NCBI GenBank assembly: GCA_949295935.1
Contig: CASFMW010000007.1
Span: 1 to 36,000, forward strand
Source: an uncultured Pseudomonadota bacterium
Lineage (GTDB): Bacteria > Pseudomonadota > Alphaproteobacteria > RF32 > CAG-239
Direction of reading: 5' to 3'
DNA length: 36,000 nucleotides
The notes beneath the pieces were generated by a model. That model did no database searches and was not told where the DNA came from. It worked only from the letters and a program-made list of their open reading frames with translations. Of this stretch, positions 8,602 through 16,094 are shown piece by piece. Numbering within the stretch: the stretch's first letter is position 1; every line of letters begins with the position of its first letter. The translations under genes were made by a program, and so were the position numbers.

Positions 8602-8629
8602 TTGTTGCTAAAGATAAATACGATATTAT
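8602..8629 (+). promoter_or_regulatory. candidate promoter of the sugar transporter gene
   Basis: TTGTTG (8602-8607) and TATTAT (8624-8629) are 16 bases apart, in the AT-rich divergent region between mltB and the MFS gene. AGGGGA lies about 8 bases before the ATG at 8664. Confidence 0.4.
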
Positions 8630-8663
8630 ATTAGAAAGCATAGAAACATTAGGGGAAAAAAAC

Positions 8664-10055
8664 ATGAACACAGTCACACCTAAAAAAAGGATCAAACATT
8701 TTTTACTTTACGTCATTGCCGGCGTCGCCTCTTTAGGCGGTTTACTGTCAGGTTTTGACACCGGCGTCATCTCCGGCGCTCTGCTGTTTATTAATGACAC
8801 CTGGCCGCTAACCACCTTGGAGCAAGGATGGGTTGTATCCTCAGCTTTGGTTGGCGCTGTCATCGGTGCTGCGGTTAATGGCGTTTTAGCCGATGTCTAT
8901 GGCCGCAAAAAAGTCATTATCGCAACCGGAACAATTTTTGCCATTGGCTCAATTTTGTGCGGATTTGCCACCAGTGTTTCATGGTTAATTGCCGGCCGCA
9001 TGATTCTCGGCTTAGCCATTGGTATGGTAAACTTTGTTATTCCGCTTTATTTGTCGGAATTATCACCGCAAAAAGTCCGCGGCATGTTGGTTTCACTTTA
9101 TCAGTTAGCCATCACTGCTGGCATTTTGTTCTCATACTTAATCAACCGTATTTTTGCCTTAAGCGAATACAACTGGCGCTGGATGCTCGGAGCTGGCTTA
9201 ATCCCTGCCCTCATTCTTTTAATCGGCATCAGCTTCTTAGGAGATACGCCGCGTTGGTTAATCAGCAAAAAACGTGAGGACGAGGCTAAAGAAATCTTCA
9301 AAAAGATTGAACCAGATGAAGATGCCGACAAACATATTGAAGAAATCAAATCCACCTTGCCCAAAGCCGTCAAAGTTTCTCAAAAGAAGAAAAAAGTCTT
9401 TGAAAGCTGGATGCTTATGCCGGTCAGCGTTGGTATTATCATCATGTTCATTCAAATCTGCACCGGTATTAATACCATAATCTATTATACCGCCACAATT
9501 TTCAAAGCCGCTGGCTTTACAGATACGATTGGTGCTTTATACGCCACCATCGGTGTTGGCTTTGTAAATTTTGCCATGACCTTTGTCGCCATTTTCTTTA
9601 CCGACAAAGTCGGTCGCAAACCTTTGCTTTACGCAGGATTGAGCGGCATGACCGTAAGCCTTTTCGCTCTCGGCGCCTCATTTTATTTCAAAAACACGCT
9701 TGGCCTTGACTTAAAATGGGTTTCAGTCGGCAGTATCGTCACCTTTATTGCTTGCTTCGCATTTTCTTTAGGCCCGATTGCATGGATTCTGATTTCCGAA
9801 ATCATGCCATTAAAGATAAGAGGAACAGCAATGAGCATTGCCACAATGTCAAACTTTGCTTTTAACTTTATCATTGCATTGATATTCCCGACATTGCTTG
9901 AAACAATTGGCGAGGCTTACACCTTCTGGATTTTCGGATTCGTCGGAATCTTCAGCTTGTTCTACACTTATTACTACATTCCCGAAACCAAGGGACGCTC
10001 GCTAGAGCAAATTGAACAAAACTGGAAGAAACGACTTCCGGCTCGTCAGTTCTAA
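8664..10055 (+). CDS. MFS sugar:proton symporter (sugar porter family)
   Basis: The 463-residue protein has about 12 hydrophobic segments and sugar-porter signatures: GFDTGVISGALLF at residues 30-42, the loop 2-3 motif DVYGRKKVI near 81, GRMILGLAIGM near 111, DKVGRKPLLYAG in the second half, and the closing PETKGRSLEQIE at 440-451. The family (XylE, GalP, AraE, GlcP) imports hexoses or pentoses with H+ across the inner membrane; which sugar cannot be read from sequence. It stands alone, with its own candidate promoter and a terminator just after the stop. No sugar-catabolism genes are adjacent; pgi lies about 4.4 kb away in another transcription unit. Confidence 0.9.
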   Translation: MNTVTPKKRIKHFLLYVIAGVASLGGLLSGFDTGVISGALLFINDTWPLTTLEQGWVVSSALVGAVIGAAVNGVLADVYGRKKVIIATGTIFAIGSILCGFATSVSWLIAGRMILGLAIGMVNFVIPLYLSELSPQKVRGMLVSLYQLAITAGILFSYLINRIFALSEYNWRWMLGAGLIPALILLIGISFLGDTPRWLISKKREDEAKEIFKKIEPDEDADKHIEEIKSTLPKAVKVSQKKKKVFESWMLMPVSVGIIIMFIQICTGINTIIYYTATIFKAAGFTDTIGALYATIGVGFVNFAMTFVAIFFTDKVGRKPLLYAGLSGMTVSLFALGASFYFKNTLGLDLKWVSVGSIVTFIACFAFSLGPIAWILISEIMPLKIRGTAMSIATMSNFAFNFIIALIFPTLLETIGEAYTFWIFGFVGIFSLFYTYYYIPETKGRSLEQIEQNWKKRLPARQF

Positions 10056-10062
10056 AAACGAA

Positions 10063-10088
10063 AAAAGTGCTGAAAATTCAGCACTTTT
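10063..10088. terminator. bidirectional intrinsic terminator between converging genes
   Basis: AAAAGTGCTGAA (10063-10074) pairs with its exact complement at 10077-10088. A-rich sequence lies before and T-rich after. It serves the plus-strand transporter; on the other strand it overlaps the last codons of ogt, whose TGA complement is at 10078-10080. Confidence 0.85.
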
Positions 10089-10548
10089 CTTTTTCCAATT
10101 CAAGTAGAAATTGCTTATAATCCAGTCCACCGGCATAACCGCAAAGCTTGCCACTGCTAGCCACCACCCGATGACACGGAACAATAATTGCAATCGGATT
10201 ATTATGGCACGCCTGCCCTACGGCACGCACCGCTTTAGATGACTTCACTGCCAAAGCAATATCTTTATAAGAGCGCACCTCGCCATAGGGAATATCACCA
10301 AGCGCTTTCCAAACCGCAGATTGAAAATCAGTTCCTTCCAAATTAACTGGCAAATCAAAAACATAAAGTCGTTTTTCAAAATATGCCTTTAATTGAGCAT
10401 AAACTTCTTGCAACAACAATGAATAAGCTTTAGGATTATCAAAACCTTTAAAATTATTCACAAACCCAATTCTCGAAAGTGCATCGCCTTTTTCTTCAAC
10501 AGAAAGAAAAATCTCTCTTGCTCCGCTTTCAAACCTAAAAACTGCCAT
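10078..10548 (-). CDS. ogt: methylated-DNA--protein-cysteine methyltransferase
   Basis: Ogt/MGMT proteins accept the alkyl group from O6-alkylguanine on an active-site Cys in a suicidal reaction. The signature IVPCHRVV is at about residues 122-129, with the acceptor Cys at 125. The DNA-binding segment GTDFQSAVWKALGDIPYGEVRSY with AVRAVGQACHNNP precedes it, and GYAGGLDYKQFLLELE follows. At 156 residues it is the short type without an Ada regulatory domain. GGAGG precedes the ATG closely. The gene is convergent with the MFS gene and divergent from the fluoride channel gene. Confidence 0.93.
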   Translation of the reverse strand: MAVFRFESGAREIFLSVEEKGDALSRIGFVNNFKGFDNPKAYSLLLQEVYAQLKAYFEKRLYVFDLPVNLEGTDFQSAVWKALGDIPYGEVRSYKDIALAVKSSKAVRAVGQACHNNPIAIIVPCHRVVASSGKLCGYAGGLDYKQFLLELEKEKC

Positions 10549-10565
10549 AAAACCTCCTTGATGAC

Positions 10566-10593
10566 TTTACAAAAACAAAAATCGTGCTATAAA
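10566..10593 (+). promoter_or_regulatory. candidate sigma-70 promoter of the fluoride channel gene
   Basis: TTTACA (10566-10571) and TATAAA (10588-10593) are 16 bases apart, about 31 bases before the ATG at 10625. I see no fluoride riboswitch fold in this short leader. Confidence 0.5.
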
Positions 10594-10624
10594 GCAAGAA
10601 AAAAATATTAACGGAGAAAAATAA

Positions 10625-10987
10625 ATGTTTGCAGCATTAGGCGTGTTTATCGGTGGCGGTACAGGCTCAGTCTTACGGTGGTTGATATGCAATCGCATCA
10701 GCACCCATTGGGGAACAATGACGGTCAACATTCTTGGTGCCTTTTTCATCGGTTGCGCATACGCTTATTTTCAAAAACATCTTGAACCACTTCCTCCTGA
10801 ATTAAAAACATTCATCATGACCGGCTTACTCGGCGGCTTCACGACTTTTTCAACTTATCTGCTTAATTTTTCAAATTTAATCGAAAAAAACAATTATCTT
10901 GAGGCAGGTCTATATTTAAGCCTGTCGATTATCATTGGTCTGATATTCCTCCTCTGCGGCATAAAATGCGCTGAATTAATAAGCTAA
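10625..10987 (+). CDS. crcB: fluoride ion channel CrcB/FluC
   Basis: The 120-residue protein has four hydrophobic segments and the Fluc signatures: GGGTGSVLRWLI near residue 11, NILGAFFIG near 38, and GLLGGFTTFSTYLLN near 71, which includes the Phe/Thr/Ser fluoride-pathway residues. Fluc channels work as inner-membrane antiparallel dimers exporting F-. One gene is present, so a homodimer is expected. An AACGGAG-type ribosome site precedes the ATG. The gene is alone, followed closely by the strong promoter of the next gene. Confidence 0.92.
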   Translation: MFAALGVFIGGGTGSVLRWLICNRISTHWGTMTVNILGAFFIGCAYAYFQKHLEPLPPELKTFIMTGLLGGFTTFSTYLLNFSNLIEKNNYLEAGLYLSLSIIIGLIFLLCGIKCAELIS

Positions 10988-10994
10988 AAAAAAT

Positions 10995-11022
10995 ATTGAC
11001 AAATTTCCAAAATTAATTATAA
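10995..11022 (+). promoter_or_regulatory. full-consensus sigma-70 promoter
   Basis: Exact TTGACA (10995-11000) and exact TATAAT (11017-11022) with a 16-base spacer, 41 bases before the ATG at 11064. Confidence 0.75.
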
Positions 11023-11063
11023 TAAAGCCGAAAATTTATTATTAACTAAAAACTATATTTATT

Positions 11064-12032
11064 ATGCAAACAATTATTATTACCGCAGTCATAGCCATAG
11101 CGATAATTCTCTATGGACTATATCGACTAAAAAAGTTGCGTAAACTCTTTGAGGCTGAAAAGCAAAAAAGCGATTCTCAGCTTCTTCCTTCTGAAGCTCT
11201 CTACAAAAACCAACAACTTTTAACTCTTTTCAAAAAAAGCCAAGATAAAGTTCGAATAAGTATGTGGGCATCAGCCGTCATAGTTGTCATTGTTGGATTT
11301 GCTTTTTATTGGTATGACACTCACAAGGAAACTTGGGCTAAGCAAGCAGAACAAAACCGCATAGAAAAGGTCGAACGCGAAAAGCAAGAAACCATTAACG
11401 CGGAACAAAAACGCCTAACCAAAGCCGAAAGAGCAAAAAAGAAAGAGGATGCTAAAAAACAAGAAGAAGAACAAGAATTTCAAGCATGGAAAGCTGAAAA
11501 GATTGCCAAAGCACAAAAAGAAGCTGACAAAGCCTTTGCCTCTTACCAAGAAGCTCTTGAATCAATAAAACAGCATCAAAATTTGCAAGACCAAGCAAAG
11601 CTTGTTTCTGATTCTTTGAGCTTAACCAAAGAGCAAAAAACAAAAGCTTTAAAATTGCAAGAAAAAATCCAACAAGATTTTAAAAATAGCTATACAAAAT
11701 CTATGGATTGTCAGTCTCTTGTAGTTCAATATCAGAAGCAAATGAAAGAACTTTCCGCCCAAATTCTCAATCTTGATAATCAAGAAAAAAGATTATCAGA
11801 AAAGATAAAAGATATTAAATGGGAAATAAAAACCTCTATCTCCGATAATATCGAACAATATGAAAAAGAATGGAAAGATGCAACATTAGCAATTGCTGAG
11901 GCTCAAAATCTAACGATTGATGATAAAAATGCCGCAGATGAAAGGGAAATAGTTTTCATTGTTTTTCTTTCAATTTTTGGTATAATGTTAGCGTTCTGTA
12001 TCGTAAGCCTCATTTACACAGCTTACTACTAA
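11064..12032 (+). CDS. unknown membrane-anchored coiled-coil protein
   Basis: I do not recognise this 322-residue protein. Visible parts are a hydrophobic helix at residues 2-20, a second at about 66-84, a long charged helical region (about 88-290) rich in K, E, Q and A with heptad-like spacing, and a third hydrophobic helix at about 298-320 ending in IYTAYY. Much of the charged part resembles TolA/myosin-like coiled coil, where similarity is uninformative. Topology is uncertain. The transcript looks monocistronic, with an exact consensus promoter and a strong UUCG-loop terminator. No good ribosome site precedes the ATG. A structural or envelope-spanning role is possible, but nothing here shows function. 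Confidence 0.75.
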   Translation: MQTIIITAVIAIAIILYGLYRLKKLRKLFEAEKQKSDSQLLPSEALYKNQQLLTLFKKSQDKVRISMWASAVIVVIVGFAFYWYDTHKETWAKQAEQNRIEKVEREKQETINAEQKRLTKAERAKKKEDAKKQEEEQEFQAWKAEKIAKAQKEADKAFASYQEALESIKQHQNLQDQAKLVSDSLSLTKEQKTKALKLQEKIQQDFKNSYTKSMDCQSLVVQYQKQMKELSAQILNLDNQEKRLSEKIKDIKWEIKTSISDNIEQYEKEWKDATLAIAEAQNLTIDDKNAADEREIVFIVFLSIFGIMLAFCIVSLIYTAYY

Positions 12033-12039
12033 CAAAAAA

Positions 12040-12068
12040 AATCCTGAACTTCGGTTCAGGATTTTTTT
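12040..12068 (+). terminator. intrinsic terminator with UUCG tetraloop
   Basis: AATCCTGAAC (12040-12049), loop TTCG, then the exact complement (12054-12063), followed by a T run to 12068. The C(UUCG)G closure makes an unusually stable hairpin. It lies 8 bases after the stop at 12032. Confidence 0.92.
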
Positions 12069-12070
12069 AA

Positions 12071-12160
12071 TGGCGGAGAGGCAGAGATTCGAACTCTGGG
12101 AGGGCTCGCACCCTCGACGGTTTTCAAGACCGCTGCATTAAACCACTCTGCCACCTCTCC
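12071..12160 (-). tRNA. tRNA-Ser (anticodon TGA)
   Basis: Read on the minus strand from 12160, a GGAGAGG acceptor arm pairs with CCTCTCC, then discriminator G and an encoded CCA end at 12071. The anticodon loop is CTTGAAA, giving anticodon TGA, which reads UCA serine codons. A long variable arm (GAGGGTGCGAGCCCTC) confirms the class II serine type, and the T-arm GTTCGAATC is standard. Confidence 0.95.
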
Positions 12161-12194
12161 CAAAAGCAACATTCATCATGCGCGGTACGAAGAG

Positions 12195-12223
12195 ATATTT
12201 ACTCAAATTTATCAAAAGGTCAA
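12195..12223 (-). promoter_or_regulatory. candidate tRNA-Ser promoter
   Basis: On the minus strand TTGACC (12223-12218) and AAATAT (12200-12195) are 17 bases apart, about 35 bases before the tRNA 5' end. Confidence 0.4.
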
Positions 12224-12279
12224 GAACTTTTTTAATGTTTTCAACTTTTTTTATAAAAAAATAAATATCATCGCAAAGA

Positions 12280-12486
12280 TTATGAAACTTTTTTCAAATT
12301 TGCCGCAATTTTACGCCCTCTATCATCTTGAATTTCATAAACAAGATGATCATTTTCCTTCAAACTGCTAAATCCGGCTTTTGTAACAGCTGTAATATGC
12401 ACAAACACATCAGCCCCGCCCGCATCCGGCTGAATAAATCCATAACCTTTTTTATTATTAAACCATTTTACTTTTCCGGTAGTCAT
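12280..12486 (-). CDS. cold-shock domain protein (CspA family)
   Basis: The 68-residue OB-fold RNA/DNA-binding protein starts MTTGKVKWFNNKKGYGFI, with RNP1 (KGYGFIQP) and RNP2 (DVFVHI) intact. The start at 12486 is chosen because AGGACG lies at ribosome-site distance and it matches family N-termini; a longer upstream frame would add residues unlike any CspA. Such proteins melt RNA structure and some are cold-induced. The gene lies about 100 bases downstream of mutL in the same direction; its leader contains a small hairpin. Confidence 0.93.
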   Translation of the reverse strand: MTTGKVKWFNNKKGYGFIQPDAGGADVFVHITAVTKAGFSSLKENDHLVYEIQDDRGRKIAANLKKVS

Positions 12487-12513
12487 TTTTATCGTCCTAA
12501 TATTAACAGAAAT

Positions 12514-12537
12514 CCACGAGCACTTACACACTCATGG
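12514..12537 (-). promoter_or_regulatory. hairpin in the cspA leader
   Basis: In the minus-strand RNA, CCAUGAG pairs with CUCGUGG over 7 positions (one U-G wobble) around a 10-base loop, 28 bases or more before the ATG. The pairing is better as RNA than as DNA, suggesting an RNA element. Regulation is speculative. Confidence 0.3.
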
Positions 12538-12587
12538 CTAGAGATAATATCAAAACAACAAATAACAAGAGATAAGTCTAAAAAAAA

Positions 12588-14426
12588 TCAGCGTTCAAAC
12601 AATTTTTCTATATTTTTGAGCTTTAGTTCAACATAAGTCGGACGCCCATGATTGCATTGACCGGAATGCTCCGTATGCTCCATCTCACGCAACAAATGAT
12701 TCATCTCATCAATATTAAGGCGCCGCCCTGCCCGTACTGACCCATGACAAGCAATCGTCGCACAGGCTAAGTGCAGCTTTTGGGTAAGAGAATATTCTTT
12801 GCCCCACTCAGCCATTTCTTCGGCCAAATCTGCAATCATCTTTTTAACATCGGCATTTTTCAGCAAAGCCGGAATTTCACGAACAATCACCGCCGTCGTG
12901 CCAAATTCTTCAATCACCAAGCCAAGTTTCTTAAGCTCTTCGGCAGCTTCCAAAACGCGTGTCTTATCACTCAGGCTCAAATCCACAATTTCCGGAATCA
13001 GCAAAATCTGAGTTGCTACATGCGCTTCATTCATCAGGCTCTGCTTGAGCTTTTCCATCACAATGCGCTCATGCGCGGCATGCTGATCCACAATAATCAA
13101 ACTATCTTCAGTTTGAGAAATAATATAAGTATCAGCCACCTGAGCCTTTGCCAAACCAAGATGCCCGATAGATTCGATATTTTGCACATTTTCTTGAGAA
13201 ACGGGAGTATCATCAACTTTCACCGAATAAGCACGCTCCAGTTCAGGCAAAACAACTTGCCGCCGTGGCGCCGATTTCGGCATAAGGCTCTGATAAAAAT
13301 TAACCGGACGCGGCTTTTCCTGCAAGACCGATGATTCAAACACACCGCTTTGAGAAAGAACCTCATTAGGCAAAGAATTATCTTCAGTCACTAACGCATC
13401 AACCGAAATCTCACCGGCAGACCTGTCCGCTCCTTGGCTCAAAGCATAACGCACAGCACTCACTAACAATCCACGCACCAAAGCATTATCATAAAAGCGC
13501 ACTTCTGCCTTTGCCGGATGCACATTAACATCAACATAAGCCGGATTAATGTCAAAAAACAAAGCACACATCGGATAGCGATTAGAAGCCAACACATCTT
13601 GATAAGCCCCTTTAAGCGCTCCAAGCAAAAGCTTGTCACGTACTGGACGATTATTCACAAACAAATATTGCGAAAGAGAATTTGCTTTATTCAGCGTCGG
13701 CAAAGACACAAAGCCCGAAATTTTAAGCCCGTCTTTTTCAGCATCAATAAGCAATGAATTATCAGCAAACTCGCGTCCCATAACTTCGGACAAGCGATTA
13801 AGCCGCGCATCAAAGAGCTCTCCCTGACAAGCATTAAGTGAGATTTTTTTCTTATCATCGGCGCGCAAATAAAACGAGATATGCGGATTAGCCATCGCAA
13901 TACGATTAAGCATATCAACACACAATCCTGTTTCTGATTGTGATGACTTCAAAAACTTTAATCGTGCCGGCGTTGCATAAAACAAATCGCGAACCTCGAT
14001 TCTCGTTCCTCTCGGGTAAGCTGCCGGAACAACCTCAGACTTTTCACCGCCAAAGACCTCGATTTTCCATGCATTTTCAGACTCTTTTGCCCGAGAAGTG
14101 ATTGTCAACCGCGCTACTGACGCAATAGACGGAAGCGCCTCACCGCGAAATCCTAAAAAACAAATATGAAACAAGTCATCATCAGGCAGCTTTGATGTAG
14201 CATGCCGTTCCACCGCCAAAGATAACTCATCTTTATTCATACCTTTCCCATTATCAACAACGGCAATCAAGCCTTTTCCGCCATCAACCAAAGTTACCTC
14301 AATCGAGGTCGCTCCGGCATCAATCGCATTTTCAACCAGTTCTTTCACCACCGAAGCCGGACGTTCTATCACCTCACCGGCGGCAATTTGGTTAACCAAG
14401 GTTGATGGCAGAATTCGAATAGGCAT
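12588..14426 (-). CDS. mutL: DNA mismatch repair protein MutL
   Basis: The 612-residue protein has the GHKL ATPase motifs: VVKELVENAIDAGAT near residue 27, VVDNGKGM near 56, RHATSKL near 74, GFRGEALPSIASVA near 93 and YPRGTRIEVRDLFYATPARLKF near 137. The C-terminal dimerisation domain contains DQHAAHERIVME at 447-458, matching the DQHA-x2-E-x4-E metal-binding endonuclease motif, plus ACHGSVRAGRRL and CNHGRPT. This indicates a nicking-competent MutL, unlike the E. coli protein that relies on MutH. It follows pgi by 5 bases. mutS is not in the window. Confidence 0.95.
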   Translation of the reverse strand: MPIRILPSTLVNQIAAGEVIERPASVVKELVENAIDAGATSIEVTLVDGGKGLIAVVDNGKGMNKDELSLAVERHATSKLPDDDLFHICFLGFRGEALPSIASVARLTITSRAKESENAWKIEVFGGEKSEVVPAAYPRGTRIEVRDLFYATPARLKFLKSSQSETGLCVDMLNRIAMANPHISFYLRADDKKKISLNACQGELFDARLNRLSEVMGREFADNSLLIDAEKDGLKISGFVSLPTLNKANSLSQYLFVNNRPVRDKLLLGALKGAYQDVLASNRYPMCALFFDINPAYVDVNVHPAKAEVRFYDNALVRGLLVSAVRYALSQGADRSAGEISVDALVTEDNSLPNEVLSQSGVFESSVLQEKPRPVNFYQSLMPKSAPRRQVVLPELERAYSVKVDDTPVSQENVQNIESIGHLGLAKAQVADTYIISQTEDSLIIVDQHAAHERIVMEKLKQSLMNEAHVATQILLIPEIVDLSLSDKTRVLEAAEELKKLGLVIEEFGTTAVIVREIPALLKNADVKKMIADLAEEMAEWGKEYSLTQKLHLACATIACHGSVRAGRRLNIDEMNHLLREMEHTEHSGQCNHGRPTYVELKLKNIEKLFER

Positions 14427-14431
14427 GAACT

Positions 14432-16081
14432 TTACTTTCTAAAATCGCGAATAAGCTTAATCAAAGCATTAGTTGAAGAATCATGCTTCAATTCGGCAGA
14501 TGCATTTTGCAATTCCGGCAAAATGTTTAGGGTCAGCTTTTTCCCAAGCTCAACCCCCATCTGATCAAAAGAATCAATATTCCAGATAATACCTTGAACA
14601 AAAACCTTGTGTTCATACATTGCCACCAAAGCCCCCAAAGAATAAGGATCAACTTTTTTCAGCAAAATCATATTTGAAGGACGATTTCCGGCAAAACTTT
14701 TGAACTTTTTCAAAAATTCAACTTCTTCTTTTGATTTTCCGGCAGCTTTGAGCTCTTCGGCAGCTTCTTTAACGGTTTTACCTCTCATCAAAGCCTCACC
14801 TTGCGCCAAAACATTAGCCAACAAAATCTCATGATGATTACCAATCTCATTATGAGAAATCGCCGGCGCAATAAAATCACAAGGCACAATCTCTGTTCCC
14901 TGATGAATCAGCTGGAAGAAGGAATGTTGAACATTGGTTCCTGCCCCGCCAAATAATACCGGACCGGTAGCATAAGACACATAATCACCATTCACATCAA
15001 CAAACTTGCCATTTGACTCCATATCCAACTGCTGCAAATAAGACGGCAGATATTGCAAATATTGATCATAAGGAATAACCGCATAGCGATGAATTCCCAT
15101 AAAATTATTATACCATATGCCAAGCAGCGCCAAAATCACCGGAATATTATGCTCCAGTTCAGTTTCGGCAAAATGCTTATCCATGGCAAACGCCCCTTCA
15201 AGCATTTTTTCAAAATTATCCATTCCAACGGCAATAGCAAGGGACAATCCGATAGCCGACCACATAGAATAACGACCACCGACAAAATCCCAAAACTCAA
15301 ACATATTATTGGTATCAATACCAAACTTAGCAACTTCCTCTGCATTGGTTGACAAAGCCACAAAATGCTTAGAAACAGCCGGCTCTCCGAGAGCATCAAC
15401 CAACCATTTGCGACAGGTTTTGGCGTTCGTAAGCGTTTCAATAGTGGTAAATGTCTTAGAAGCAACAATAAAAAGCGTCGTTTCCGGATCAACTTTATTC
15501 AAAACCTCGGCACAGGCTGTCCCGTCAATATTCGAGATAAAATAGCAGTTAATCCCCTTCATCCAGTATTTACGCAAAGCTTCCGTTGCCATATAAGGCC
15601 CAAGATCCGATCCACCGATGCCGATATTAACAATATTAACCAGCTTTTTGCCCGTATAGCCTTTAAACTTGCCAAAGCGAACATCTTCACTAAACTGGCG
15701 CATTTTCTTGAGTACCGCATTAATATCCGCCATCACGTCTTTTCCGTTAACCTTTATCGGACGATTTTCACGGTTGCGCAAAGCAATATGCAACACGGCA
15801 CGGTTTTCGGTAATATTGATTTTATCACCACGAAACATAGCTTTAATTTTTTCTTCCAAATGCCGAGAACGAGCCAAATCCATAAGGCAAGACATTGTTT
15901 TGTCAGTAATTCTGTTTTTAGAATAATCAAGAATAATTGTATCATCGAGAGATTCCATAAATTTCTGTGCACGTTTTGAATCTTTCTCAAACAAATCACG
16001 CATCAACACCTTGCGCATTGACTTGCAATGGCTTTCCAACTTTTTCCATGCTTTTGACTTGTTAATACGACTGTCAAACAT
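14432..16081 (-). CDS. pgi: glucose-6-phosphate isomerase
   Basis: The enzyme interconverts glucose-6-phosphate and fructose-6-phosphate. At 549 residues it is the long bacterial/eukaryotic type. Signatures include IVNIGIGGSDLGPYMA near residue 148, FIVASKTFTTIET near 204, VGGRYSMWSAIGLS near 263 and YLQQLDMESNGK near 350 with the catalytic Glu. The C-terminal segment GIIWNIDSFDQMGVELGK is also conserved. It sits 13 bases after the second M16 gene and 5 bases before mutL in the lspA-to-mutL run, so it is likely co-transcribed with envelope and repair genes rather than other glycolytic genes. Confidence 0.95.
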   Translation of the reverse strand: MFDSRINKSKAWKKLESHCKSMRKVLMRDLFEKDSKRAQKFMESLDDTIILDYSKNRITDKTMSCLMDLARSRHLEEKIKAMFRGDKINITENRAVLHIALRNRENRPIKVNGKDVMADINAVLKKMRQFSEDVRFGKFKGYTGKKLVNIVNIGIGGSDLGPYMATEALRKYWMKGINCYFISNIDGTACAEVLNKVDPETTLFIVASKTFTTIETLTNAKTCRKWLVDALGEPAVSKHFVALSTNAEEVAKFGIDTNNMFEFWDFVGGRYSMWSAIGLSLAIAVGMDNFEKMLEGAFAMDKHFAETELEHNIPVILALLGIWYNNFMGIHRYAVIPYDQYLQYLPSYLQQLDMESNGKFVDVNGDYVSYATGPVLFGGAGTNVQHSFFQLIHQGTEIVPCDFIAPAISHNEIGNHHEILLANVLAQGEALMRGKTVKEAAEELKAAGKSKEEVEFLKKFKSFAGNRPSNMILLKKVDPYSLGALVAMYEHKVFVQGIIWNIDSFDQMGVELGKKLTLNILPELQNASAELKHDSSTNALIKLIRDFRK

Positions 16082-16094
16082 CTATAAAAACTCC

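Noticed and set aside
10549..10624. Possible fluoride riboswitch before crcB
   Set aside because: The leader is short and AT-rich, with none of the conserved crcB-motif segments visible.
12771..13334. 187-codon plus-strand frame antisense to mutL
   Set aside because: Lies wholly inside mutL, whose motifs are secure; no promoter or ribosome site.
15365..15979. 204-codon plus-strand frame antisense to pgi
   Set aside because: Shadow of the pgi coding sequence; low-complexity residue mix, no ribosome site, no recognisable domain.
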